Shown here: piece by piece, positions 1 to 10,816 of the stretch
Layout: every line of letters begins with the position of its first letter
How positions within the stretch are numbered: the first letter of the stretch is position 1
Assembly: GCA_035429805.1 (NCBI GenBank)
Contig: DAOMFL010000039.1
Coordinates: 1 to 33,365, forward strand
Direction of reading: 5' to 3'
DNA length: 33,365 nt
DNA from: JALORV01 sp035429805
GTDB lineage: Bacteria; Pseudomonadota; Gammaproteobacteria; Burkholderiales; Burkholderiaceae_F
Made by a program: the position numbers and the translations under genes
Notes under the pieces: generated by a model
Told to the model about the DNA's origin: nothing
The model's database searches: none
The model's input: the letters and a program-made list of their open reading frames with translations, nothing else

Positions 1-290
1 GCCTCGCGGCACATGAACTCGATCGCGTCCTGGTCGCCGAGGTAGTCGGAGCCCTTGACCGTGTCGAACATGTGCCACAGCCAGCTGTCCTCGGTCATGT
101 TGCCGAGCGATGCGCCGATGCCGCCCTGCGCAGCCACCGTGTGCGAGCGTGTCGGGAACACCTTGGACAGCACCGCGACGTTCAGCCCCGCCTGTGCCAG
201 CTGCAGCGAGCAGCGCATGCCGGAGCCACCGGCCCCGACGATCACCGCGTCGAAGCGGCGCCGTGCCAACTTGTTGACAGGAGTCGTCAT
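1..290 (-). CDS. sdhA: Succinate dehydrogenase flavoprotein subunit, N-terminal part (cut by window edge)
   Basis: This is the first 96 codons of the FAD-bearing catalytic subunit of complex II, which oxidises succinate to fumarate on the cytoplasmic face of the inner membrane. The reverse-strand reading shows the dinucleotide-binding motif GAGGSG at residues 19-24. The segment RSHTVAAQGG follows, and its His50 is the expected covalent FAD attachment site. Next come the family segments ASLGN and WLWHMFDTVKGSDYLGDQDA. The start ATG at 290-288 lies four bases after the sdhD stop, so the two are certainly cotranscribed. The gene runs off the left edge; sdhB would be expected just beyond. Identification is very secure. 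Confidence 0.97.
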   Translation of the reverse strand, partial: MTTPVNKLARRRFDAVIVGAGGSGMRCSLQLAQAGLNVAVLSKVFPTRSHTVAAQGGIGASLGNMTEDSWLWHMFDTVKGSDYLGDQDAIEFMCRE

Positions 291-294
291 CGAC

Positions 295-672
295 TCAGAC
301 TCTCCACAGAATCTGCACGGACCATACCGCGCAGAACACCAGCCACAGCACCGTCAGCGTCTGCAGCGCAAGCCGGATGCCGGTCGGCTTCACGTAGTCC
401 ATCCAGATGTCGCGCACGCCGATCCACGCGTGGTAAAAGAGCGCAACCAGCGCGACCAGCGTGATGATCTTCATCGGCAACGGCACGAACAGCCCCGCCC
501 ATCCGTCGTAGCCGAGCGGGCCGCCAAACAGCAGCCGCACCGCGAGGAACAGCAGATACGCCGTCAGCACGACGGCAGTCAGGCGCTGCAGCAGGAAGTT
601 GCCGACGCCATAGTGCGCGCCGACGACGAGACGCCTGGAACCGATACCTGCGGGACTGGGAGTGGCGGCCAT
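295..672 (-). CDS. sdhD: Succinate dehydrogenase membrane anchor subunit SdhD
   Basis: A 125-residue hydrophobic subunit that, with SdhC, anchors SdhAB and forms the quinone site of complex II. Three membrane segments are visible, around residues 28-50, 66-85 and 100-122. The motif YHAWIGVRDIWMDY (about 80-93) is the characteristic His/Asp helix of the SdhD family. I start at the ATG at 672-670, which overlaps the sdhC stop by one base (TGATG), implying translational coupling. The same frame is open upstream, but that part lies inside sdhC in another frame and is not homologous. Length is typical for betaproteobacterial SdhD. Confidence 0.95.
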   Translation of the reverse strand: MAATPSPAGIGSRRLVVGAHYGVGNFLLQRLTAVVLTAYLLFLAVRLLFGGPLGYDGWAGLFVPLPMKIITLVALVALFYHAWIGVRDIWMDYVKPTGIRLALQTLTVLWLVFCAVWSVQILWRV

Positions 673-1088
673 CAGAACGCTCCGAAGATCTTCAGGGCCG
701 CGACCAGTGTCAGCGGCAGGCTGATTCCGTACACCGCCAGCGCGCTGGTGCGGGCCGCCGGCTTCGCGACCCCGATGTGCAGATCCAGCAGCAGATAGCG
801 CACCCCGGCAACGAGGTGATGCAGGAAGGCCCACGCCAGGCCGACCAGCACGAGCCTGGCCAGCCAGTGCGACGCGAAGTCGGTCAGACGGCCGTAGCTG
901 ATCTCGGACGTGAGGCTGAGGTCGAACAGCCACAGCAGGAACGGCAGCGTGAGGAACAGAAGCGCGCCGCTGACGCGATGCATGATCGAAACCATGCCGG
1001 GCGGCGGAAGCCGGTACTGCAGGATCTGCGAGACGTGGATGTTGCGGAATTCAGGGCGGGACTTGCTGGCGGCGACAGGCGGGTTCAT
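672..1088 (-). CDS. sdhC: Succinate dehydrogenase cytochrome b556 subunit SdhC
   Basis: A 138-residue, three-helix subunit of complex II that carries heme b with SdhD. The N-terminal RPEFRNIHVSQILQYRLPPPG and the following HRVSGALLF are family signatures; this part contributes to the quinone pocket. The segment FLHHLVAGVRYLLLD at 88-102 carries the probable heme-ligand histidine (His90 or His91). The start ATG at 1088-1086 sits 80 bases after the gntR stop, behind only a weak purine-rich stretch, so ribosome binding is not decisive. The short leader (1089-1168) contains a small GCCCT/AGGGC inverted repeat but no obvious copy of the palindrome found upstream of gntR. Confidence 0.95.
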   Translation of the reverse strand: MNPPVAASKSRPEFRNIHVSQILQYRLPPPGMVSIMHRVSGALLFLTLPFLLWLFDLSLTSEISYGRLTDFASHWLARLVLVGLAWAFLHHLVAGVRYLLLDLHIGVAKPAARTSALAVYGISLPLTLVAALKIFGAF

Positions 1089-1168
1089 GGACTGAGTACC
1101 GTTCTTCTTGCCCTGGACAAGGGCGGTATTTTGAACGAATTGCTTCGGCCGACCAAGTCGAGCGGCGG

Positions 1169-1933
1169 CTAGAAGAGCGTGTTGCGGTAGTGATAGTGCT
1201 CCGTGACATAGAGGCCGCGACGCACTTCGACCGGCCGGTCCCCGTACGAATACGAAACGCGTTCGACGAGCAGCAGCGGCGCGCCTTCCGGGACACCCAG
1301 CAGTTGCGCGGCCTGGCGTTCCGCGCCGACAGCGCGCAGCTGCTCCTCTGCGCGGATCATGCGCGTGCCGAATTCCGTCTCGAAGAGCCCATAAAGCGGG
1401 CCTTTGTATTCGGCGAGCCGCTCCGCCGTCAGGCCCTTGAACAGCGTCCCGGGCAGCCAGATCTCGTCGAGCACGATCGGATCGCCGCCGAAGCTCAGCA
1501 GGCGGCGCAGATAGACGACGGCATCCCCGGTACGCAGATCGAGCTGGCGTGCAATCTCGGCCGGCGCGCGCAGCCGCCGGCAATCGAGGAAGCGGCTCTG
1601 CGGCGCGGCCGGGTCGCCCTCGTCAGGGATCACGCGGAGGAAACGGAACTGCGCGCGCGGCTCGTGGTGCGTGGCCACGAAAGTGCCTTTGCCCTGCCGT
1701 CGCACCAGCAGGTTCTCCGAGGCCAGTTCGTCGACCGCCTTGCGCACGGTCCCCTGGCTGACCTGGAATCGCGTGGCCAGGTCGATTTCACTCGGGATCA
1801 GCTCGCCCGGCTTCCACTCGCCTTCATCCAGGCTCTTCAGCAGCAAGTCCTTGATCTGCCGGTAGAGCGGTGAAAAAACGGCCGGTCGCGCGGGGCGCGC
1901 TGCGGCGTCGGCGGGAGCATCGGCAGGAGACAT
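1169..1933 (-). CDS. GntR-family (HutC subfamily) transcriptional regulator of the TCA block
   Basis: A 254-residue repressor-type protein. Residues 20-86 form the GntR winged helix-turn-helix (SPLYRQIKDLLLKSL, then LIPSEIDLATRFQVSQGTVR and the wing RRQGKGTF). Residues about 100-245 form a UTRA effector-binding domain ending in ERVSYSY and the VTEHYHYRNTLF tail. The first 18 residues are Ala/Pro-rich and probably disordered; a later start cannot be excluded. It is the first gene of the sdhCDA transcript and faces mdh. In Burkholderiales this position is occupied by a GntR regulator linked to TCA genes. The likely operator is the palindrome at 1981-2000. The effector is unknown; a citrate- or dicarboxylate-type ligand is only an inference from context. 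Confidence 0.9.
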   Translation of the reverse strand: MSPADAPADAAARPARPAVFSPLYRQIKDLLLKSLDEGEWKPGELIPSEIDLATRFQVSQGTVRKAVDELASENLLVRRQGKGTFVATHHEPRAQFRFLRVIPDEGDPAAPQSRFLDCRRLRAPAEIARQLDLRTGDAVVYLRRLLSFGGDPIVLDEIWLPGTLFKGLTAERLAEYKGPLYGLFETEFGTRMIRAEEQLRAVGAERQAAQLLGVPEGAPLLLVERVSYSYGDRPVEVRRGLYVTEHYHYRNTLF

Positions 1934-1980
1934 GGACGGGCTTCAGCATAGCGGAAAGTCAAATGACGTGGATTAAATCT

Positions 1981-2000
1981 TATGTCTTATATAAGATATA
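1981..2000. promoter_or_regulatory. 20-bp near-perfect palindrome, probable GntR operator in divergent promoter
   Basis: The core TCTTATATAAGA (1985-1996) is a perfect 12-bp palindrome. Beyond one mismatched pair (G1984/T1997) it continues with TAT/ATA on the flanks. It is an AT-rich island in GC-rich DNA, 48 bases upstream of the gntR start and about 300 bases upstream of mdh. It contains TATAAG hexamers on both strands that could act as -10 elements. Size and symmetry fit GntR dimers, so it may give autoregulation and control of sdh and mdh together. The assignment is inference. The rest of the 363-base gap (1934-2296) shows no convincing gene. Confidence 0.6.
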
Positions 2001-2296
2001 CTTACCCTAGGCCCCACCCTGACGCCGACAGCCCGACAACCGATGCGACCTGCCCTCCCCGGCCGCCGGCCCTTTCCACGGACCAGCAAGGCTCCTGTCG
2101 ACCGCCGCGCCGCGTGCCGCGCGGCACGCCGCCCCGGACTGCGTCAACGCGCGCGCACTTTTGCAGCAGTACACTCGACCGGCTCTCCCGCCGGCGCCTG
2201 CCGGTGGGCCCGTGATACCGACGTGACGGCCGCATCGCTGCATCCGCTCCCGCTACTGTTTCTCAACGCCCATCTTTCATCCAGGAGGCCACTTCC

Positions 2297-3283
2297 ATGA
2301 GCAAAGCTCCCGTACGCGTAGCCGTCACCGGTGCCGCAGGACAGATCGGATACTCGATCCTGTTTCGCATCGCCTCCGGCGAAATGCTCGGCAAGGATCA
2401 GCCGGTGCACCTGCAACTGCTCGAGATTCCGGACGAGAAGGCCCAGAAGGCGCTGAAGGGCGTGATGATGGAACTCGACGACTGCGCGTTTCCGCTTCTC
2501 ACCGGAATGGAAGCGCACAGCGATCCCAACACGGCATTCAAGGACACCGAGATCGCGCTGCTCGTGGGCGCCCGCCCGCGCGGCCCGGGCATGGAACGCA
2601 AGGACCTGCTGACGGCCAACGCGCAGATCTTCACGGCCCAGGGCAAGGCGCTCGACAAGGCCGCCAGCCGCGGCGTCAAGGTGCTGGTCGTCGGCAATCC
2701 GGCCAACACCAATGCCTACATCGCGATGAAGTCCGCGCCGTCGCTGCCAAAGGCGAATTTCACGGCGATGATGCGGCTCGACCACAATCGCGCGCGCTCG
2801 CAACTCGCAGCCAAGTCGGGCAAGCCGGTCGACTCGGTAGAGAAGCTCATCGTCTGGGGCAACCACTCGCCGACGATGTACCCGGACATCCGCTTCGCGA
2901 CGATCGGCGGCCAGCCGGCTCAGCCGATGGTCGACGCAGGCTGGTACCGCGACACCTATATTCCGACGGTCGGCAAGCGCGGCGCCGCGATCATCGAGGC
3001 GCGCGGCCTCTCGTCGGCGGCGTCGGCGGCGAACGCTGCCATCGACCACATGCGCGACTGGGTGCTGGGCACCAACGGCAAATGGGTCACGATGGGCGTG
3101 CCCTCGGACGGCGGCTACGGCATTCCCGAAGAGATCATCTACGGCGTGCCGTGCACCTGCGCGGGCGGCAAGTATGAGGTGGTCAAGGGCCTTGCGATCG
3201 ACGAGTTCTCGCGCGGCAAGATGGACAACACGCTCAAGGAACTTCTCGAAGAGCGTGACGGCGTGAAGCACCTGCTGGGCTGA
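2297..3283 (+). CDS. mdh: Malate dehydrogenase (NAD-dependent, cytosolic-type)
   Basis: A full-length 328-residue enzyme that oxidises malate to oxaloacetate in the TCA cycle. The NAD-binding glycine motif VTGAAGQIGYS lies at 10-20 and an acidic residue of LLEIPD (Glu43) suits NAD. The substrate loop is GARPRGPGMER (91-101), with Arg93 and Arg99. The catalytic pair is Asp162 in RLDHNRA and His190 in VWGNHSPTMYP. Length and motifs match the cytosolic-type MDH found across Betaproteobacteria. A strong ribosome-binding site, AGGAGG at 2283-2288, fixes the ATG. The long 5' region from the palindrome at 1981 suggests transcription starts there or closer in. The gene is monocistronic or weakly linked to the GNAT gene 132 bases downstream. 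Confidence 0.97.
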   Translation: MSKAPVRVAVTGAAGQIGYSILFRIASGEMLGKDQPVHLQLLEIPDEKAQKALKGVMMELDDCAFPLLTGMEAHSDPNTAFKDTEIALLVGARPRGPGMERKDLLTANAQIFTAQGKALDKAASRGVKVLVVGNPANTNAYIAMKSAPSLPKANFTAMMRLDHNRARSQLAAKSGKPVDSVEKLIVWGNHSPTMYPDIRFATIGGQPAQPMVDAGWYRDTYIPTVGKRGAAIIEARGLSSAASAANAAIDHMRDWVLGTNGKWVTMGVPSDGGYGIPEEIIYGVPCTCAGGKYEVVKGLAIDEFSRGKMDNTLKELLEERDGVKHLLG

Positions 3284-3415
3284 ACCCGGTCGTCACGACG
3301 AGCGAGGTCCGCTCATGAACGAAAGCGCGGGAGGTGAAGCCGGGGGCGGTCCGCAGGACCCTCCGGCTCTGCGGGTCGACGGCACCGACCGCGCTGCACG
3401 GCTGGCGCGGCGCAG

Positions 3416-3901
3416 GTGACGTCGGGTACTCCCGTTCCGGGGCTGTCCGCGCGCCGGGCGCAGCGCGCGGACCTGCCGCGGCTGCTCGAACTGCTCGCCG
3501 ACGACGCGCTGGGAAAGAACCGGGAAGGGGTCGGCAGCGACGACCCGGCCTACAGCCGCGCCTTCGACACGATCGATCGCGACCCGAACCAGCAACTGCT
3601 GGTGGCAGAACTGGACGGCCGTGTCGTCGGGATGCTGCAGGTCACCTTCTTCCCGGGACTCAGCCGACGCGGTGCATGGCGCGCCAACATCGAGGCGGTC
3701 CGCGTCGACAGCAGTCTGCGCGGCCGGGGCATCGGTACGTGGCTGATGAACCGCGCGATCGAGGTCGCGCGCAAGCGCGGTTGCCGGCTGGCGCAGCTGA
3801 CCAGCGACAGGCGCCGCACTGAGGCGCACCGCTTCTACGACCGCCTGGGATTCAGGGACTCGCATGTCGGCTACAAGCTGGCGCTGGAGGCAAGCGAATG
3901 A
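3416..3901 (+). CDS. GNAT-family N-acetyltransferase
   Basis: A 161-residue single-domain acetyltransferase that would transfer acetyl from acetyl-CoA to an unknown amine. Motif A is clear: EAVRVDSSLRGRGIGTWLM, with the pyrophosphate-binding R-G-R-G-I-G at 102-107. The C-terminal SDRRRTEAHRFYDRLGF (about 130-146) is motif B. The ORF opens with GTG at 3416 (MTSGTPVPGLSARRA); no better in-frame ATG precedes the conserved part. Its stop TGA overlaps the ATG of the next gene (ATGA at 3898-3901), so it is coupled to the MliC-like gene. Substrate cannot be inferred, and its place in a TCA block may be only positional. Confidence 0.85.
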   Translation: MTSGTPVPGLSARRAQRADLPRLLELLADDALGKNREGVGSDDPAYSRAFDTIDRDPNQQLLVAELDGRVVGMLQVTFFPGLSRRGAWRANIEAVRVDSSLRGRGIGTWLMNRAIEVARKRGCRLAQLTSDRRRTEAHRFYDRLGFRDSHVGYKLALEASE

Positions 3902-4257
3902 CGGCGCTGGCGCTCTTGGCTCTCGCGGCCGCGACATCCGCGGCTCCGGCAAGCGCCGACGAGACCCCGGTCAGCACGCTCGTCTTCCTGTGCGATCAGG
4001 CGTGGGTGCCGAGCCTCGTGCAGCCGAAGGCGGCCCGGCCCGGACAGCCGGTCGACCTGACGTTCGGTCCCGAGACCAGGCGCATGCAGCCGGCGGTCGC
4101 CGCCTCAGGCGCTCGCTACCTGTCGAGCGATGGCACGTGGGAATGGTGGGGCAAAGGCACGACAGGCCGGCTCACGGCCGCCGATGGATTGCCGCTCGCG
4201 GCCAACTGCTCGCTCTACCTGGCGACCGGCAAGGTGCCGCGACCGGACAAGCCGTGA
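3898..4257 (+). CDS. Periplasmic MliC/PliC-like lysozyme inhibitor
   Basis: A 119-residue exported protein. Residues 1-20 (MTALALLALAAATSAAPASA) form a signal peptide with an A-S-A cleavage site. There is no lipobox cysteine, so the mature form is predicted soluble in the periplasm (PliC-like) rather than a lipoprotein. The mature part carries the MliC pattern: Cys32 near the start and Cys104 near the end for a disulfide, ASGARYLSSDG at 69-79 and WEWWGKG at 81-87. In known MliC proteins the SGARY and KG loops insert into the c-type lysozyme active site, so the expected role is protection of peptidoglycan. It overlaps the GNAT gene by four bases and lies 44 bases before prpD. Confidence 0.75.
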   Translation: MTALALLALAAATSAAPASADETPVSTLVFLCDQAWVPSLVQPKAARPGQPVDLTFGPETRRMQPAVAASGARYLSSDGTWEWWGKGTTGRLTAADGLPLAANCSLYLATGKVPRPDKP

Positions 4258-4301
4258 CGCAGCGACGACACCAACGTCCATCCGGGCAACGGCCGCTCGT
4301 C

Positions 4302-5753
4302 ATGGCGTCGGCTGCACGCAACCTCCGGCCCGGACCCGACAAGGTGCTGGTCGACATCGCCGGTTACGCCCTTGACTACTCCGTCAGAAGCAAGGAAGCG
4401 ATCGAGACCGCGCGGTACTGCCTGATGGATACGCTCGGCTGCGGCTTCGAGGCGCTGCGCTACCCGGCCTGCAAGAAGCTCCTCGGTCCCGTCGTGCGAG
4501 GCACGGTCGTGCCGAATGGCGCGAAGGTGCCCGGCACGCAGTTCCAGATGGATCCGGTGAAGGCTGCGTTCGACATCGGCACGATGATCCGCTGGCTCGA
4601 CTTCAACGACACGTGGCTCGCTGCGGAATGGGGGCATCCGTCCGACAATCTCGGCGGCATCCTCGCCACCGCCGACTGGCTCTCGCGAAATGCGGTCGCC
4701 GCGGGCAAGAGTCCGCTGACGATGTCCGACGTGCTCGTCGCAATGGTCAAAGCGCATGAGATCCAGGGCTGTCTCGCGCTCGAGAACGCATTCAACGAAG
4801 TCGGGCTCGACCACGTGGTGCTGGTCAAGGTCGCCTCGACGGCCGTCGTCGCGCAGATGCTGGGACTGACCCGCGACGAGATCGTGAACGCGGTGTCGAT
4901 GGCCTGGGTCGACGGCCAGCCGCTGCGCACCTATCGTCATGCGCCCAACACCGGCACGCGCAAAGGCTGGGCCGCCGGCGATGCGACGTCGCGGGCCGTG
5001 CGTCTCGCCCTGATCGCGCAAACGGGCGAAATGGGCTGCCCCTCAGCGCTGACGGCGAAGACCTGGGGCTTCTACGACGTGCTGTTCAAGGGCCGCGCAT
5101 TCAGGTTCCAGCGCCCCTACGGCAGCTACGTCATGGAACACGTGCTGTTCAAGATTTCCTTTCCGGCCGAGTTTCACGCGCAGACCGCGGTCGAGGCCGC
5201 AATCACGATCCATGGCGAGCTGAAGAAGCTCGGCCGGACCGACAGGGACATCCGAAAAATCACGATCCGCACGCACGAGGCCTGCATCCGCATCATCGAC
5301 AAGCAGGGCCCGCTCGCCAACCCGGCCGACCGCGACCACTGCATCCAGTACATGGTGGCGGTGCCGATCATCTTCGGACGCCTGACGGCGGCCGATTACG
5401 AGGACGACGTCGCCGCCGATCCACGCATCGATGCACTGCGCAGGAAGATCCAGTGTTTCGAGGACGAGCGCTACACGCGGGACTACCACGACCCGGACAA
5501 GCGCGCGATCGCCAATTCGCTGGCGGTCGAATTCAACGACGGCAGCAGGCTGAAAGAGGTCGTCGTCGAGTACCCGATCGGCCACAGGCGCCGCCGCAAG
5601 GAAGCCATGCCGCTGCTGGTGCGGAAATTCCGGACGCATCTGGCGCGCGCTTTCCCGGTGAAGCAGGCCGCCGCGATCCTCGACCTGTGCCTCGATCCGA
5701 AACGGCTCGGCGCCACTCCGGTCAACGAATTCGTCGACCTGATGATCATCTAG
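4302..5753 (+). CDS. prpD: 2-methylcitrate dehydratase (MmgE/PrpD family)
   Basis: A 483-residue enzyme of the propionate-degrading methylcitrate cycle that dehydrates 2-methylcitrate; PrpD enzymes also act on citrate or related substrates. The motif RWLDFNDTWLAAEWGHPSDN at 97-116 contains the conserved Asp and His residues of the family's active site. CLMDTLGCGFEAL (40-52) and VPNGAKVPGTQF (70-81) are further signatures. The ATG at 4302 gives the usual length and N-terminus; the frame is open further upstream but that part overlaps the GNAT and MliC genes. acnA follows after 37 bases, probably in one operon. No prpB or prpC is in the window, so it may serve as a TCA-linked side activity here. 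Confidence 0.93.
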   Translation: MASAARNLRPGPDKVLVDIAGYALDYSVRSKEAIETARYCLMDTLGCGFEALRYPACKKLLGPVVRGTVVPNGAKVPGTQFQMDPVKAAFDIGTMIRWLDFNDTWLAAEWGHPSDNLGGILATADWLSRNAVAAGKSPLTMSDVLVAMVKAHEIQGCLALENAFNEVGLDHVVLVKVASTAVVAQMLGLTRDEIVNAVSMAWVDGQPLRTYRHAPNTGTRKGWAAGDATSRAVRLALIAQTGEMGCPSALTAKTWGFYDVLFKGRAFRFQRPYGSYVMEHVLFKISFPAEFHAQTAVEAAITIHGELKKLGRTDRDIRKITIRTHEACIRIIDKQGPLANPADRDHCIQYMVAVPIIFGRLTAADYEDDVAADPRIDALRRKIQCFEDERYTRDYHDPDKRAIANSLAVEFNDGSRLKEVVVEYPIGHRRRRKEAMPLLVRKFRTHLARAFPVKQAAAILDLCLDPKRLGATPVNEFVDLMII

Positions 5754-5790
5754 CATCCCATTCAAGGCCCATAGACCAGAGGTTCTCCAA

Positions 5791-8610
<2,820 letters not shown>

Positions 8611-8623
8611 GCCTCGTCCAGCG

Positions 8624-8651
8624 GGGCGATCGCCGGCGTCGGCGGTCGCCC
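8624..8651 (+). terminator. Stem-loop terminator after acnA
   Basis: GGGCGA (8624-8629) pairs with TCGCCC (8646-8651). A T-G wobble and the inner arms CGCCG (8631-8635) and CGGCG (8640-8644) continue the stem, with the loop GCGT. The whole is a 12-pair stem directly after the acnA stop, followed by TCTTC, a weak pyrimidine tract. It probably ends the mdh/prpD/acnA transcription. The T run is poor, so efficiency is uncertain. Confidence 0.6.
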
Positions 8652-8667
8652 TCTTCACCCCCTACCG

Positions 8668-8814
8668 ATGCCCATGCACCATAACGAACCCACGCGCGAC
8701 TACCCACCGATCCAGACGCGTGCCGACGACGCCACCCGCTGGTCGATCGCCCTGCCGCTGCTGCTGGTGAGCCTGCTGGCGCTGATGCTGCTGCACAGCT
8801 GCATCCGCACCTGA
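8668..8814 (+). CDS. Possible small single-span membrane protein
   Basis: A 48-codon ORF starting MPMHHNEPTRDYPP. A polar N-terminal half rich in Asp, Arg and Pro is followed by a hydrophobic stretch, WSIALPLLLVSLLALMLLHSC (residues 29-45 approximately), and it ends IRT. The layout fits a small inner-membrane protein with a cytoplasmic N-terminus. A second ATG two codons in (8674) is an equal start candidate. No good ribosome-binding site is visible (CCCCCTACCG precedes it). It lies between the acnA terminator and the MCE operon in the same direction. I recognise no family, and a chance ORF is possible. Confidence 0.4.
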   Translation: MPMHHNEPTRDYPPIQTRADDATRWSIALPLLLVSLLALMLLHSCIRT

Positions 8815-8890
8815 CAGCGGCCCTGCACACAGCGCCGCGTCTGCGCAGCAGTGCTGTGATAGCCTCGGTGCGACATTTCGCCGCCCGAGC

Positions 8891-10030
8891 ATGCCTGCTG
8901 ACCCCGCTCAGCCCGCCGCGCCTCCCGCGGCCCGCGTCGACCGCAGCCCGACCGGCGCGGTGCTGCTGCTGAGCGGCGCCTGGCGGCTGGCGAACCTGCC
9001 CGCGATCGAGCAGCAGCTCACGGCGCTCACGCTGCCTCCGCAGCTGGCGGTCGACGGCGCGGCGCTCACCGCGCTCGACACGGCCTCCGCGCTGGCACTG
9101 CTGAATCACCTGAGCGCCGCCGGCATCGACGTGAAGACCCTGCAACTGGCAGGTTTCTCGGCCAGCGACGCGCGCATCGTCGAACAGGTGCGCAAGCGCC
9201 TCGACGACGTCAACTCACCGGTGCAGCATCGCCACGAAGGGCTGGTGGCGCACATTGGCCGCGAAGCGATCGCGCTCTTCGACCTGCTGCGTGGCCATCT
9301 GAGTTTTCTCGGTGAAGTGCTGCTGCAGCTGGCCCGCTCGCTGCTTCTGCCTGCGACCGTCAGGATGCGCGAGCTCACGGCGCAGTTCGAGCAGGTCTGC
9401 CTCAACGCGATTCCGGTCGTCGCGCTGGTCACGCTGCTGATCGGAGTCGTCGTCGCCTACCTGCTCGGCCTGCAGGCGGAAAAGTACGGCGCCAACATCT
9501 TCGTCGTCGACGGCGTCGGCATCGGGGCCACGCGCGAATTCGCTCCCATCATCGTCGCGGTGATCGTCGCGGGCCGCTCGGGCGCGGCCTTCACCGCGCA
9601 GCTCGGCTCGATGCGGCTGAACGAGGAAACCGACGCGATCCGCACACTCGGGCTCTCGCCGATGAGCGTGCTGGTGCTGCCGCGTGTGCTGGCGCTGATG
9701 GCGGCGATGCCGCTGCTGGTGTTTGTCGGCGACGTGATGAGCCTGCTCGGCGCCATGCTGATCGCCGACCCGATGCTCGACATCACGCCGCCGACCTTCC
9801 TCGCCCGCCTGCAGGAGAACCTGGCGATCAAGCACGTCTATGTCGGACTCGCGAAGGCACCGGTGTTCGCGCTCTTCATCGCCGTCATCGGCTGTCGCAT
9901 GGGCATGACGGTGCAGCGCGACACGCGGGCGCTGGGAATCGCGACCACTTCGACCGTCGTGCAGAGCATCGTTGCCGTCATCCTGCTCGACGCCGGCTTC
10001 GCGGTGCTGTTCCAGGAACTGGACATCTGA
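8891..10030 (+). CDS. MCE/Mla-type ABC transporter permease with N-terminal STAS domain
   Basis: A 379-residue inner-membrane permease. Residues about 20-110 form a STAS-like domain (AVLLLSGAWRL, LAVDGAALTALDTASALALL). Residues about 120-379 form the MlaE permease, with an amphipathic entry helix and membrane segments near 172-194, 217-238, 258-291, 322-338 and 354-375. The conserved MlaE cytoplasmic segment AAFTAQLGSMRLNEETDAI is at 232-250. It pairs with the ATPase encoded next, whose ATG overlaps this stop (TGATG at 10028-10032). In E. coli the STAS role is filled by the separate protein MlaB; the fused form is widespread in other bacteria. The likely role is phospholipid movement between inner and outer membranes. 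Confidence 0.92.
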   Translation: MPADPAQPAAPPAARVDRSPTGAVLLLSGAWRLANLPAIEQQLTALTLPPQLAVDGAALTALDTASALALLNHLSAAGIDVKTLQLAGFSASDARIVEQVRKRLDDVNSPVQHRHEGLVAHIGREAIALFDLLRGHLSFLGEVLLQLARSLLLPATVRMRELTAQFEQVCLNAIPVVALVTLLIGVVVAYLLGLQAEKYGANIFVVDGVGIGATREFAPIIVAVIVAGRSGAAFTAQLGSMRLNEETDAIRTLGLSPMSVLVLPRVLALMAAMPLLVFVGDVMSLLGAMLIADPMLDITPPTFLARLQENLAIKHVYVGLAKAPVFALFIAVIGCRMGMTVQRDTRALGIATTSTVVQSIVAVILLDAGFAVLFQELDI

Positions 10031-10788
10031 TGCCCGCCGGCGCGCCGGTCATCGAGATCGATGCCATCAGCACCCGCTTCGGCGACCAGGTGGTGCACGA
10101 CGGCGTGACCTTCGACGTGTACCCCGGGACACTGGTGGCGCTGATCGGCGGCAGCGGTACCGGCAAATCGGTGCTGCTGCGGGAGATCATCGGACTGCAG
10201 CGGCCGACGTCGGGCAGCATCCGGCTGCTCGGCACCGACGTCTGGAATGCGAGCGCCGACGAAATGAATGCCACGCGGCGCCGCTTCGGCATGATGTTCC
10301 AGGACGGCGCGCTGTTCTCTTCGCTGAGCGTTGCCGAGAACGTCGCCGTGCCGCTGACCGAACATGCGAAGGTCCCCCCCGCGATGCTTGATGCGCTCGT
10401 GCACCTGCGGCTGGCGCAGGCGGGCCTCGGCCCTGATGCGGCGCCTAAGATGCCGAGCGAGCTGTCCGGCGGCATGCGCAAGCGCGCCGCAATCGCGCGG
10501 GCGCTCGCGCTCGAGCCCGAAGTGCTGTTCCTGGACGAGCCGACCTCGGGGCTGGACCCGACCACGGCGCGCGGCTTCGATGTGATGGTCCGCTCCCTCG
10601 TCGACGACCTCGGCATCACGGTCTTCCTCGTGACGCACGATCTCGATACGCTGCTGACGGTGGTCGACCGCATCGTCGTGCTGGCACGGGGCAAGGTGCT
10701 GGCCGACGGCAACGCGCGCGACGTCATGAAGGTCGACGACCCCTGGATCCAGAGCTACTTCGCGGTGCGCACGATGATCGAGGAATGA
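10030..10788 (+). CDS. MCE/Mla-type ABC transporter ATPase (MlaF-like)
   Basis: A 252-residue cytoplasmic ATPase that powers the MCE system. The Walker A motif GGSGTGKS lies at 40-47, the Q-loop at Gln91 (MMFQDGALFSSLSVAENV), and the signature LSGGMRKR at 145-152. Walker B VLFLDEPTSGLDP is at 165-177 and the switch His203 is in VTHDL. The QDGALFSSLSV and LSGGMRKR sequences are those of MlaF rather than nutrient-import ATPases. The one-base overlap with the permease stop implies coupled translation. The C-terminal SYF...MIEE tail is typical of the family. All catalytic residues are intact. Confidence 0.94.
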   Translation: MPAGAPVIEIDAISTRFGDQVVHDGVTFDVYPGTLVALIGGSGTGKSVLLREIIGLQRPTSGSIRLLGTDVWNASADEMNATRRRFGMMFQDGALFSSLSVAENVAVPLTEHAKVPPAMLDALVHLRLAQAGLGPDAAPKMPSELSGGMRKRAAIARALALEPEVLFLDEPTSGLDPTTARGFDVMVRSLVDDLGITVFLVTHDLDTLLTVVDRIVVLARGKVLADGNARDVMKVDDPWIQSYFAVRTMIEE

Positions 10789-10816
10789 GAGCCGCAGACA
10801 CTTAGAATTGCCGAAC

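Noticed and set aside
1982..2300. ORFs on both strands between gntR and mdh
   Set aside because: Translations are Pro/Arg-rich with no domain, several overlap each other, and one runs through the operator palindrome.
3299..3313. Terminator after mdh (GAGCG/CGCTC hairpin)
   Set aside because: The stem is only five pairs and there is no T tract, so it is too weak to list as a feature.
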